Under the pieces are notes generated by a model. The model worked only from the letters and a program-made list of their open reading frames with translations, was not told the DNA's origin and ran no database searches. The position numbers and the translations under genes were made by a program. This document shows positions 17,027 to 27,138 of a stretch of 64,000 nt of DNA, piece after piece (the first letter of the stretch is position 1; each line of letters opens with the position of its first letter). The stretch comes from Sphaerisporangium corydalis (lineage in GTDB: Bacteria > Actinomycetota > Actinomycetes > Streptosporangiales > Streptosporangiaceae): assembly GCF_025506355.1 (NCBI RefSeq), contig NZ_JANZYP010000011.1, forward strand, positions 46,783-110,782, given 5' to 3'.

Positions 17027-20000
17027 GTGACCGAGGCATCTCGTACCCGTGGGTCCCTCGCCCGGCGAGCCGTGACCTCCCACGCGCAGGACAGGGCGTG
17101 GTTCCTGGACAGGCTCGTCCCCGGGTCTCCGGCGCACAGCCTGTCCAGGACGTACCGGGCGACCGGTGAGCTCGACCTGGCCGCGCTCGGCGCGGCCTGG
17201 CGCGAGGTGACCGCCCGGCACGAGATCCTCAGGACCACCCTCGCCGACGACGGCGGCCGGCCGGTCCAGCGGATCGCCGCCGACGTCCGTGCCGTCCCGT
17301 CGTACATCGACCTGTGCGCGCTCGCCTCGGCGGGCGCCGAACCCCCGGGAGCCCCCGGGCAGGCCTACGCCGAGCAGGCGGCCGGGCGGCGGCACACCGA
17401 GGAGGCCGCCGAACGGTGGTGCGCCGAGCAGACCGCGCTGCCGTTCCACCTGGACGAGGGCCCCCTCGCCCGGCTGGCCGTCGCGCGGCTGTGCGACGCC
17501 AAGTACGTCATCGCCGTCACCCTGCACCGGGCGGTCGCCGACGACCGGTCGATGGCGATCCTGGCGGAGGAGATCTCCGCCTGCTACGCGGCGGCCGTGG
17601 CGGGCCGCCCGGTGGGGGAGGCGCTGCCCGGCCTGCCCTTCCAGTACGCCGACCACGCCCGCAGGGAGCGGGAGCGGGAGAGCACGCCGGAGTTCGGCCG
17701 CCTGCTCGACCGGTGGACCTCGGCGCTGACGCCGGCCCCGGCCTCGCCCGCGCTGCCGGCCGACCGGGCCCGACCCGCCGGCCCGTCCCCCCACGGCGGC
17801 CTGCTGCGGTTCGACTGGGGCGAGGAGCTCGGCGCCGACCTGGCCGCGCTGTCGCGTGCCGAGGGCAGGACGCCCATGGTCATCCTGCTCGCGGCGTTCC
17901 AGTGCCTGCTCGGCAGGTACGGGCGCGAGGAGCGGTTCGCGGTGGGCGTCCCGGTCACGGTGCGCCCCAGCTCGGAGGCCGACGCCCTCATCGGGCCGTT
18001 CGGCGACCACCTGGTGCTCGGCGCCGACCTGTCGGGACGTCCCGCCTTCCGCGAGGTGCTCGCCCGGGTGGCCCACGTCACCGAGGAGGCGTTCGCCGCC
18101 CGCGAGCTCCCCTTCGACACGGTGGTGCGCACGCTCAACGTCGACCGGGACCCCTACCGGACCCCCATGGGCGACGTCATGTTCGTCTACCGGGACGCGC
18201 CGGAGCCCGAGCTGAGGCTGGCCGGCGCCGCGGTCCGCCGCCTGCCGGACGGCGGCGGCTCGGCCGCCACGGACCTCACCCTGACCGTCGACCGGGTCGA
18301 GCCTTCGGTGACCGGCTCCCTGGAATACCGCGACAGCCTGTTCGACAAGACCTCCGCGCGGCTCATCCTCGGCCAGCTCCGCACGCTGCTGGCCGCCGCG
18401 CTGCGCGACCCCGGCGCCACCGCGGGCGACCTGCCGCTGGAGAGCCCCGAGCGCGTCCGCGTCGCCGTCCGCGACGCCGACCTGATCGCCGCGGGCCCGG
18501 CGGAGCGTCCGGTCCACGAGCTGGTCCACCTGCGCGCCCGCGCCGTCCCCGACGCCGTCGCGGTGACCTGGGAGGGCGCCGACCTCACCTACCGCGAGCT
18601 GGAGGAACGCGCGGCCCCGGTCACCGCCGCGCTGCGCGCCCTCGGCGTCACCGGCGGGGAGCCGGTGGCCGTGCGGATGGCGCAGGGACCGAGACAGGTC
18701 GCCACGCTGCTCGGCGTGCTCGACTCCGGCGCGCACCTGGTCTGCCTCGGCACCGGCGACGCCGGTGAGCGGGGCAAGGCGGTGCTCGGCGACAGCGCGC
18801 CGCCGGTGCTGGTGGTGGACGACGGGGCCGATGACGAGCTGGCCCGGTGGTACCGCGAGGAGCTGGGCGGCCAGGTCCTCGACATCGCGCTCCCCGGCGT
18901 CGCCGTCCCCGGCGGGGCCCTTCCCGGCCCGGCGGCCGGCGGCGAGGACGGGCGGGCGTACATCGCCTACACCTCCGGCTCGACCGGCAGGCCCAAGGGC
19001 ATCGCGCAGACCCACGGCAGCTTCGCCCAGTTCGTCACCTGGTTCGCCCGGGAGTTCGACGTCGTCCCCGGTACGCGGATGGCGCAGTGGGCGGCACCGG
19101 GCTACGACGCGAGCCTGGTCGAGATCTTCGTGGCCCTGGCCGCCGGCGCCACGCTGTGCCCGGTGCCCGAGCGGACCCGGGCCAACCCCGAGAAGCTGGT
19201 CGCCTGGCTCGCCCAGGAGCGGATCACCCTGTTCCAGACCGTCCCCAGCTTCGCCAGGCAGATCCTCGGCGTGGTGGCGGCCGACCCGGAGGGCGCGCCC
19301 GCCCTGGGCCACCTGCTGCTGGCGGGGGAGCCGCTGACCGGAGAGCTGGCCAACGGCCTGCGCGCGGCCCTGCCCACGGCGCGGCTGGTCAACCTGTACG
19401 GCCCCACCGAGTCCATCCTCGCGACCTGGCACGAGGTCACCGGCCCGGTGTACGGCGTGGTGCCGATCGGCCGGCCGATCCCGGGCCGCCAGGTCCTGCT
19501 GCTGGACGAGCACGACCGGCCGTGCGCGCCGGGAGTGGCCGGGCAGATCGTCATCCGGGGGCCGCACGTCACGCCCGGGTACGTCGGCGCCGCCTCGGGG
19601 GACCGCGCGCCCTTCCAGCCGCTCCCCGGGTTCGACGACGGCCACCGCTCCTACCGGACCGGCGACCTCGGCCGCAGGCGGTGGGACGGCGCGCTGGAGT
19701 TCGGCGGCCGCAAGGACTTCCAGGTGAAGTTCAACGGCGCCCGCATGGAGCTGACCGACATCGAGGCGGCGCTCGCCGCGCACGAGTCGGTGGCCGAGTG
19801 CGCGGTCGTCGCGGTCCCGGGACCCGACGGGCTGGTCAAACGCCTGGTGGGCTACGTGGTCTCGCGCACGGCCCCCGACGGGACGCCGGCCGGCACCGCG
19901 GACGCCTGGCGGGCGGCCCTGCGCCGCCGCTTCGGTAAGGCGATGCCGCCGGTGTCGTTCAAGACCCTGGACCGGCTCCCGCGCAACATCGGCGGCAAGG

Positions 20001-20320
20001 TGGACCGGGGCGCGCTGCCGCATCCGGCCCCCGCCCGCGCGCCCTCGGCCCGGATGCCCGACACCGAGGCGGCGCGCGAGGTGGTCGCCATCTGGTCGGA
20101 ACTGCTGGGCACCGAGGAGCCCGGCGCGGACGCGACCTTCTTCTCGACCGGCGGGCACTCCCTGCTGATCCCCGTACTTCTTGACCGGATTCGCGGGCGT
20201 CTAGGCACAACGGTGTCACTCGCCCAGTTCTTCGCAGATCCGACGCCGGGCGGCCTGGCCGCCCTCGTCCAGTCGCGATCCGTACCGACAGAAGCTGTTA
20301 CCCAAACCATGATGGGGTGA
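17027..20320 (+). CDS. NRPS, C(degenerate)-A-PCP, amino-acid loading module
   Basis: The 1097-residue protein has a condensation domain (about 15-440), an adenylation domain (about 500-960) and a carrier domain (about 1000-1085), with no thioesterase. The condensation active site reads HRAVADD at 167-173 in place of HHxxxDG, so the catalytic second His is Arg168. The A domain looks intact: YTSGSTGRPKG at 648-658, NLYGPTE, YRTGDLGR and a C-terminal GGKVDR. By eye the specificity residues read D-A-V-Q-L-A-L-L-A-K; I do not assign a substrate from them. The carrier Ser is 1045 in GGHSL. The start is GTG at 17027 behind GAAGGGA. The stop overlaps the aminomutase start, so the pair is coupled. Beta-tyrosine is the expected substrate from context. 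Confidence 0.85.
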   Translation: MTEASRTRGSLARRAVTSHAQDRAWFLDRLVPGSPAHSLSRTYRATGELDLAALGAAWREVTARHEILRTTLADDGGRPVQRIAADVRAVPSYIDLCALASAGAEPPGAPGQAYAEQAAGRRHTEEAAERWCAEQTALPFHLDEGPLARLAVARLCDAKYVIAVTLHRAVADDRSMAILAEEISACYAAAVAGRPVGEALPGLPFQYADHARRERERESTPEFGRLLDRWTSALTPAPASPALPADRARPAGPSPHGGLLRFDWGEELGADLAALSRAEGRTPMVILLAAFQCLLGRYGREERFAVGVPVTVRPSSEADALIGPFGDHLVLGADLSGRPAFREVLARVAHVTEEAFAARELPFDTVVRTLNVDRDPYRTPMGDVMFVYRDAPEPELRLAGAAVRRLPDGGGSAATDLTLTVDRVEPSVTGSLEYRDSLFDKTSARLILGQLRTLLAAALRDPGATAGDLPLESPERVRVAVRDADLIAAGPAERPVHELVHLRARAVPDAVAVTWEGADLTYRELEERAAPVTAALRALGVTGGEPVAVRMAQGPRQVATLLGVLDSGAHLVCLGTGDAGERGKAVLGDSAPPVLVVDDGADDELARWYREELGGQVLDIALPGVAVPGGALPGPAAGGEDGRAYIAYTSGSTGRPKGIAQTHGSFAQFVTWFAREFDVVPGTRMAQWAAPGYDASLVEIFVALAAGATLCPVPERTRANPEKLVAWLAQERITLFQTVPSFARQILGVVAADPEGAPALGHLLLAGEPLTGELANGLRAALPTARLVNLYGPTESILATWHEVTGPVYGVVPIGRPIPGRQVLLLDEHDRPCAPGVAGQIVIRGPHVTPGYVGAASGDRAPFQPLPGFDDGHRSYRTGDLGRRRWDGALEFGGRKDFQVKFNGARMELTDIEAALAAHESVAECAVVAVPGPDGLVKRLVGYVVSRTAPDGTPAGTADAWRAALRRRFGKAMPPVSFKTLDRLPRNIGGKVDRGALPHPAPARAPSARMPDTEAAREVVAIWSELLGTEEPGADATFFSTGGHSLLIPVLLDRIRGRLGTTVSLAQFFADPTPGGLAALVQSRSVPTEAVTQTMMG

Positions 20321-21930
20321 GAAACGTGACTCTGGTCGAAACCGAACTGTCAGTTGATTTCGACGGTGAGAGCCTGGAGATCGCCGACGTGCGGCGGGTC
20401 GCCGAGGACTGGGCGACGTGCAGTGTGGCCCCGGCGGCGCTGGCCCGGGCCGCCACCAGCCGGCGGATGTTCGAGGACACCGTCCGCCAGAACATCCCGG
20501 TCTACGGCGTGACCACGGGTTACGGCGAGATGATCTACATGCTCGTCGACACCTCCAAGGAGGTCGAGCTCCAGACCAACCTGGTGCGCAGCCACAGCGC
20601 CGGCGTCGGCCCGCTCTTCGCCGAGGACGAGGCCAGGGCCATCCTGGCCGCCCGTCTGAACGCGCTGGCCAGGGGCTACTCCGCCGTCCGTCCCGAGCTG
20701 CTGGAACGGCTGGCGCTGTACCTCAACCTGGGGATCACGCCGGCCATCCCGGAGATCGGCTCGCTCGGCGCCAGCGGCGACCTCGCGACGCTCGCGCACA
20801 TCGCCACCACGCTCATCGGCGAGGGGTACGTGCTGCGCGAGGGCAAGCGGGTCGAGACGGCCACGGTCCTGCGGGAGCACGGCATCGAGCCGCTGCAGCT
20901 CCGGTTCAAGGAGGGGCTGTCGCTGATCAACGGCACCTCGGGGATGACCGGCCTCGGCTCCCTGGTCGTGGGCCGCGCCCTCAGCCAGGTGCGCCAGGCG
21001 GAGATCGTCACGGCGCTGGTCGTGGAGACCCTCCGCGGCTCGACCAGCCCGTTCCTCGCCGAGGGCCACGACATCGCCCGCCCGCACCGTGGGCAGATCG
21101 ACAACGCCGCCAACATGCGGGCGCTGATCAAGGGGAGCGCGCTCACCCTGGAGCACGCCGAGCTGCGCCGCCAGGCGCAGGAGGCCAAGTCGGGCGACGG
21201 CGTGCACCGCACCGAGGTCTACATCCAGAAGGCGTACACGCTGCGGGCCATCCCGCAGGTCGTCGGCGCCGTCCGCGACACCCTGTACCACGCCGTGGAG
21301 AAGCTGGAGATCGAGCTCAACTCCTCCAACGACAACCCCTTGTTCTTCGAGGGCAAGGAGATCTTCCACGGCGCCAACTTCCACGGGCAGCCGATCGCGT
21401 TCGCGATGGACTACGTCACCATCGCGCTCACCCAGCTCGGCGTGTTCTCCGAGCGCCGGACCAACCGCCTGCTCAACCGGCACCTCAGCGACGGCCTTCC
21501 CGAGTTCCTGGTGGCCGGCGACCCCGGCCTGAACAGCGGGTTCGCCGGCGCGCAGTACCCGGCGACGGCGCTGGTCGCCGAGAACCGGACCATCGGCCCG
21601 GCCAGCACCCAGAGCGTCCCGTCCAACGGCGACAACCAGGACGTGGTCAGCATGGGCCTGATCGCCGCCCGCAACGCCCGCAGGGTGCTGTCCAACAACA
21701 ACCGCATCCTCGCGGTGGAGTTCCTCGCCGCCGCGCAGGCCGTCGACGTGTCGGGGCGGTACGAGCAGCTCAGCCCGGTGGGCAAGGCCACCTACGACCT
21801 GATCCGGTCGCTGGTGCCGACGCTGGACCGCGACCGCTACATGTCCGACGACATCGAGCTGGTGGCCGCCGCCGTCTCCCGTGGCACCTTCCTGGAGGCC
21901 GCCGCGAGCAACGACGTCGTTCTGCGCTGA
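20317..21930 (+). CDS. MIO-dependent tyrosine 2,3-aminomutase (SgcC4-like)
   Basis: The 537-residue protein belongs to the ammonia-lyase/aminomutase family. Ala152-Ser153-Gly154 in IGSLGASGDLATLAH forms the MIO electrophile. Tyr63 in VYGVTTGYGEMIYM is the catalytic Tyr, and His93 in NLVRSHSAGVG sits where C-1027's SgcC4 uses His93 to recognise the tyrosine hydroxyl. The TGYGEM form marks tyrosine aminomutases of the C-1027/kedarcidin/maduropeptin group rather than histidine ammonia-lyase. It should convert L-tyrosine to beta-tyrosine; product stereochemistry cannot be read. GTG at 20317 overlaps the NRPS stop; GTG at 20326, with GGGG eight bases upstream, is an alternative. It supplies the NRPS and carrier genes on either side. 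Confidence 0.88.
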   Translation: MRNVTLVETELSVDFDGESLEIADVRRVAEDWATCSVAPAALARAATSRRMFEDTVRQNIPVYGVTTGYGEMIYMLVDTSKEVELQTNLVRSHSAGVGPLFAEDEARAILAARLNALARGYSAVRPELLERLALYLNLGITPAIPEIGSLGASGDLATLAHIATTLIGEGYVLREGKRVETATVLREHGIEPLQLRFKEGLSLINGTSGMTGLGSLVVGRALSQVRQAEIVTALVVETLRGSTSPFLAEGHDIARPHRGQIDNAANMRALIKGSALTLEHAELRRQAQEAKSGDGVHRTEVYIQKAYTLRAIPQVVGAVRDTLYHAVEKLEIELNSSNDNPLFFEGKEIFHGANFHGQPIAFAMDYVTIALTQLGVFSERRTNRLLNRHLSDGLPEFLVAGDPGLNSGFAGAQYPATALVAENRTIGPASTQSVPSNGDNQDVVSMGLIAARNARRVLSNNNRILAVEFLAAAQAVDVSGRYEQLSPVGKATYDLIRSLVPTLDRDRYMSDDIELVAAAVSRGTFLEAAASNDVVLR

Positions 21931-21939
21931 ACCGCCGGC

Positions 21940-21963
21940 CGGGCGCCGGGAGACCGGCGCCCG
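21940..21963 (+). terminator. Hairpin after the aminomutase gene
   Basis: A perfect 10-bp stem (21940-21949 with 21954-21963) with a GAGA loop follows the stop by ten bases. A small TTCCAG/CTGGAA hairpin lies just beyond. It may attenuate rather than stop transcription, since the operon seems to continue. Confidence 0.55.
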
Positions 21964-21982
21964 ACAGGGCATTCCAGAAGAA
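21964..21982. promoter_or_regulatory. Recurrent cluster motif ACAGGGCATTCCAGAAGAA
   Basis: Nearly the same 19 bases occur at 36051-36069, and a related form at 15263-15278; all three lie in gaps upstream of cluster genes. It may be a shared operator. Confidence 0.3.
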
Positions 21983-22137
21983 CTGGAACCCGGCTCGGAA
22001 TGGTTACATTTAATCAAAATGACTGTGCATTCACCGAGCCGGGCGTCCGGTCAGCCCCTTCTGCTTCGGCAGCCCTCTCGTACCGGTCCACACGATGCCG
22101 TCGCCCACGAAAACCCTGAAGGAGGATTTGGGGCATC

Positions 22138-23511
22138 ATGACGATTTCCGAAACACCGAGTGCGCCGACTGCGGCGGATCGGATTCCACTCTCCTTCAAC
22201 CAGGAATTCCTCCTCAATTTCGACAGGGGTGACGAGGAGGGACCGTTCGGTCCCAAATACAACATCCTGTGCGGCTGGCGGCTCACCGGGCAGATCGACA
22301 CCGAGACGCTGCAGGACGCGCTTGAGGACGTCGTGGTCCGCCACGAGACGCTCCGCACCCTGATCATCCGGGACGACGGCCCGCCCTATCAGCAGGTGCT
22401 CCCCGCCTCCCCGCCCGCGCTGCTGGTCCACGACTTCACCGGCGTCGAGCCGGACGGCCGTGAGCTGCGCGCCGAGGAACTGCTCATCGAGATCGAGTCC
22501 GGCGCGTACGGCATCGCCGAACTCCCGCTCGTGAGGGCCGTACTCGGCCGGTTCAGCGACGACGACTCGGTTCTGGTGCTCATCGCCCACCACACCGCCG
22601 CCGACGAGTGGTCCATGCGGCTCATCATGCGCGACCTCGTCGGCTGCTACGCCCTCCGCGAGGGGTACACGGTCGAGCTGCCCTCGGCCTCCCCCTACCA
22701 GGAGTACGCGCGCTGGCAGCAGGAGGGCGTGACCGGCACGACCGGGGACGACGCCCGGGCGTACTGGCGCGAGAAGCTGAAGGACGCGCGCATCCTCGCC
22801 CTGAAGACCGACCACCCCCGGTCGGCCGGCCTGCCGAAGGCGACGTCCTGGCACCGCTTCTGGATCCCGGCCGAGCTGACCTCCGCGGTGCTCAAGGTCT
22901 CCAAGGGCATGCGCAGCTCGCCGTTCATGGTGCTGCTCGCCGTCTACGCCACACTGCTGCGCGACATGACCGGCACGACCGACATCGTCATCCCGACGTT
23001 CACCTCCGGCCGCTCCCAGCCCCGGTTCCAGGACACGGTCGGATCCTTCTTCAACTTCGTCCCCCTGCGGATCGACGTCGAAGGGTGCGACACCTTCCGC
23101 CAGGTGGTCGAGCGGACCCGGGCCACCTGCATCGAGGCCTACTCCCGCGACATCCCCTTCGCCCAGCTCCTCGGCGAGGCCCCCGAGCTGATGATCCCCT
23201 CGATCGGGGACGAGGCCGCGGTGTGCGCCTTCCAGGTGTTCCGGTCCCCCCTCGCGACCGAGGCGGAGTCGGCCGGCGGGCTCGCGTACTCCGAGATCCG
23301 CAGGCGGCTCCTGTCGCAGCCCGCGGGCGGGGACATCCCCGACGGCGCGATGTGGCACCTGGAGATCGACTCCACCGGTGACATCGTCGGCACGCTGGGG
23401 TTCAACAGCAACCTGTTCGACGAGGCCACGATCGTCCACATGGCCTCGGAGTTCCACCGGGTGCTGGCCGCCACGGTCACCGCCCCCGACGCCCCGGTGC
23501 AGTGGTCCTGA
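22138..23511 (+). CDS. Free-standing condensation enzyme (SgcC5-like)
   Basis: The 457-residue protein is a stand-alone NRPS condensation domain. Its active site HHTAADEW (151-158) keeps both His and the Asp of HHxxxDG, with Glu in place of Gly. A later NFVPLRID motif is also typical of C domains. In C-1027 biosynthesis SgcC5 uses such a domain to join the carrier-bound beta-amino acid to an alcohol; a similar ester- or amide-forming role is inferred here, and the acceptor is unknown. The start ATG at 22138 is preceded by AAGGAGGA. It lies between the aminomutase and the free carrier protein, and it may do the job that the defective NRPS condensation domain cannot. Confidence 0.85.
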   Translation: MTISETPSAPTAADRIPLSFNQEFLLNFDRGDEEGPFGPKYNILCGWRLTGQIDTETLQDALEDVVVRHETLRTLIIRDDGPPYQQVLPASPPALLVHDFTGVEPDGRELRAEELLIEIESGAYGIAELPLVRAVLGRFSDDDSVLVLIAHHTAADEWSMRLIMRDLVGCYALREGYTVELPSASPYQEYARWQQEGVTGTTGDDARAYWREKLKDARILALKTDHPRSAGLPKATSWHRFWIPAELTSAVLKVSKGMRSSPFMVLLAVYATLLRDMTGTTDIVIPTFTSGRSQPRFQDTVGSFFNFVPLRIDVEGCDTFRQVVERTRATCIEAYSRDIPFAQLLGEAPELMIPSIGDEAAVCAFQVFRSPLATEAESAGGLAYSEIRRRLLSQPAGGDIPDGAMWHLEIDSTGDIVGTLGFNSNLFDEATIVHMASEFHRVLAATVTAPDAPVQWS

Positions 23512-23573
23512 CCATCAGTGAACAGTCAGCCGAACGATCGAGAAGGCTTGCCCCGCAAGCGAAAGGACATCCA

Positions 23574-23849
23574 ATGAGTGCAGACCAGAGCGGGCAGCTC
23601 GATCGCGCGGCGATCGAGGAGACGGTCGAGAAGATCTGGAGGGACGTGCTCCAGGTACCGACCGGCCACGAGAACGAGACGTTCTTCGAGCTGAACGGGG
23701 AGTCGATCTCCGCCAACCGGCTCTCCTCGCGCGTCGAGGGCGAGCTGGGCATCTGGATCGAGGTCGGTGACATCTTCGAGGAGGACCCGGACCTGCCCGG
23801 TTTCATCCGCACCGTCCTGGCGAAGGCCGAGAACCCGACCAGGGTCTGA
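23574..23849 (+). CDS. Free-standing peptidyl carrier protein
   Basis: The 91-residue acidic protein is a carrier domain. The phosphopantetheine Ser is Ser44 in FFELNGESISA, a variant of GGDSL. It should hold an aminoacyl or acyl group as a thioester for tailoring, as SgcC2 does with beta-tyrosine in C-1027. ATG at 23574 is preceded by GAAAGGA. It follows the condensation enzyme by 62 bases and precedes the Fe/2-oxoglutarate oxygenase by 91 bases. It should be activated by the PPTase at 38864-39628. It aligns well with the second carrier at 40233-40505, but that copy has lost the Ser. Confidence 0.88.
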   Translation: MSADQSGQLDRAAIEETVEKIWRDVLQVPTGHENETFFELNGESISANRLSSRVEGELGIWIEVGDIFEEDPDLPGFIRTVLAKAENPTRV

Positions 23850-23940
23850 CGGTCCCGAAGGAGTCACCGGTGACGGCCGCGCGCGAGCCGGGCCGTCGCG
23901 CGGCCGTACGAAGACATCGAGTCAGGAAAGGTGGTGCCCG

Positions 23941-24819
23941 ATGGCGGGCCTGATCCGGGTGCAGCCCGATGCCGACCTCGACGAGGTCGTGGAGATCCTG
24001 GAACGCGACGGCGGCGTGATCGTCGAGAACTTCACCGACGCCGCCACGCTGGCGGCGCTGATGGACGACTTCACGCCGGCCCTCGACGCCTGCGCCTACG
24101 GCGAGGACTGGTACAACGGCAAGCGGACCCGGCGCGTGTCGTCGTTGTTCGCCCGTACGACCCATCTGACGCCGGTGGTGACGCAGCGCCTCTACCTGGG
24201 GGCGGCACGCGCGATCATGCAGAAGCCGGTGCCGATGTGGATCGGGAAGTCCCGGGTGGAGATGACCCCCACCATCCAGATCAGCGGCACCCAGCTCATC
24301 CAGATCCACAACGGCCAGGGCAAGCAGCCCCTGCACCGGGACGACGCGCTGCACCTGCGCCGCCACCCCGGGCCGACCAGCCGGGTCCAGCTCATGGTCG
24401 CCATGAGCGACTTCACCGCCGAGAACGGCGGCACCCTGGTGATCCCCGGCAGCCACTTCTGGGACGACGAGCGCGCCCCCGAGGCCGCCGAGGCGTACCC
24501 CACGGTGATGCCGGCCGGGTCGGGCCTGATCTGGCTCGGAGGCGTGTACCACGGCGGCGGGCGCAACACGACCGACGCCCCGCGCACCGGCATGACGCTC
24601 GCGCTGGACCTGGGCAACCTCCGCCAGGAGGAGAACCAGTACCTCGCGGTGCCGAAGGAGTCCGTGCTGGCCTACCCGGAGGAGGTGCGGCGGCTGCTGG
24701 GCTACGACCGCTGCCCGCCCGGCCTCGGCTGGTACGAGATGGAGGACCCCTACGTCGTGCTGGAGGACGGCGACACCGTCCAGGTGCCCGGCGTGGCGAC
24801 CCCCGTGGCCGCGGGCTAG
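23941..24819 (+). CDS. PhyH-family Fe(II)/2-oxoglutarate dioxygenase
   Basis: The 292-residue protein shows the iron facial triad His132-Arg-Asp134 (PLHRDD) and distal His204 (VYHGGGRNT), with Arg215 as the probable 2-oxoglutarate ligand. Stretches such as ENGGTLVIPGSHFW are hallmark PhyH features. Family members hydroxylate, desaturate or chlorinate; a halogenase would lack the Asp, so hydroxylation is likelier. ATG at 23941 is preceded by AGGAAAGG. It is the last gene of the long plus-strand core operon, which ends in two consecutive hairpins. It may act on the amino acid bound to the carrier protein encoded just upstream (inference). Confidence 0.85.
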   Translation: MAGLIRVQPDADLDEVVEILERDGGVIVENFTDAATLAALMDDFTPALDACAYGEDWYNGKRTRRVSSLFARTTHLTPVVTQRLYLGAARAIMQKPVPMWIGKSRVEMTPTIQISGTQLIQIHNGQGKQPLHRDDALHLRRHPGPTSRVQLMVAMSDFTAENGGTLVIPGSHFWDDERAPEAAEAYPTVMPAGSGLIWLGGVYHGGGRNTTDAPRTGMTLALDLGNLRQEENQYLAVPKESVLAYPEEVRRLLGYDRCPPGLGWYEMEDPYVVLEDGDTVQVPGVATPVAAG

Positions 24820-24835
24820 CGGTCCCGGGCCGGCG

Positions 24836-24876
24836 GCCGGGCGCCATCCCCCGGAGCGTTCGCTCCGGCGCCCGGC
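24836..24876 (+). terminator. First terminator of the core operon
   Basis: GCCGGGCGCC (24836-24845) pairs with GGCGCCCGGC (24867-24876); an inner CCGGAGCG/CGCTCCGG hairpin offers an alternative fold. Confidence 0.7.
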
Positions 24877-24894
24877 CCACCGGATGCCCACCTG

Positions 24895-24923
24895 ATCGGC
24901 GGAGGTCCCCGACCTCCGCCGAT
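24895..24923 (+). terminator. Second terminator of the core operon
   Basis: A perfect 13-bp stem (24895-24907 with 24911-24923) with a 3-base loop, followed by TCCGCTTTT. Confidence 0.75.
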
Positions 24924-24983
24924 TCCGCTTTTCCGCCCCTCGCTGCACGACCGGAGGGGGAGTCCTTATCGGCCCGGCCGGTT

Positions 24984-25021
24984 CTCGGCCCGCTCAGGCG
25001 TCCTCGGCCCGCTCAGGCGTC
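24984..25021. repeat. 19-bp tandem direct repeat, two copies
   Basis: Two identical 19-bp units, CTCGGCCCGCTCAGGCGTC, at 24984-25002 and 25003-25021, between convergent transcription units. Confidence 0.8.
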
Positions 25022-25064
25022 CTGAGCCTCCCCCCGCGCCTTCCCCGCCGGCGGTGGAAAGCGA

Positions 25065-25095
25065 AGAGACCACCGACGGGGCATCGGTGGTCTCT
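25065..25095 (-). terminator. Terminator after the aromatic hydroxylase gene
   Basis: A perfect 12-bp stem (25065-25076 with 25084-25095) with a 7-base loop lies just past the minus-strand stop at 25114. Confidence 0.75.
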
Positions 25096-25113
25096 CGGTG
25101 GTTCAGGCCCGGG

Positions 25114-26724
<1,611 letters not shown>

Positions 26725-27138
26725 CTCAACTCCTCGATGAATCGGTGGCTGTCGAGCATCGCTGTCCAGGGGACGCGCTCGAAGAAAAGTCCGAGATCGC
26801 ACGCGCGCGCCGGCAGATAAAGGGTCAGGGAATGGCAGGAGCCGGATCGCCGCCGTTGGCGACGCGTCCGCTCGCCGACGGGGGATGGGCGGGCACACCG
26901 CAAGCCTGTTGCGGACCTTAATCGTCACATCGGTGATTCCCGCGGGGCATCTCTCACGTTGCGGTGTCGGCACCGCTGACCATGATGCCCGCAATTCAGA
27001 AGATGCGCCGCTCCGGCGCCGGTGCGACCGTCGGATGGTGAGCATCGGCGGACGGCCATTCGGCCACGACTGGTATCCGGCCACCGGCGTATCTCGCCGG
27101 CTCCGCACATTCTCGTCGGACTTTTTTAGGAGGATATG
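26725..27138. promoter_or_regulatory. Divergent promoter region hydroxylase / monooxygenase
   Basis: This 414-base gap must serve both flanking genes. It contains GCAATTCAGAAGATGCG (26991-27007), similar to sequences in the gap at 15156-15587. A T-rich stretch at 27121-27127 is followed by AGGAGG at 27128-27133. No confident -35/-10 pair was found. Confidence 0.4.

Noticed and set aside
16829..20158. A 1109-codon open frame on the minus strand over the NRPS gene
   Set aside because: It is a shadow of GC-rich coding sequence: the plus strand carries clear C, A and PCP motifs, while the minus frame is Arg/Gly/Ala-rich and has no recognisable domain.
21940..21988. End of the core operon after the aminomutase
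   Set aside because: A hairpin is present, but the next genes continue in the same direction with related function, and two stronger terminators lie at 24836-24923.
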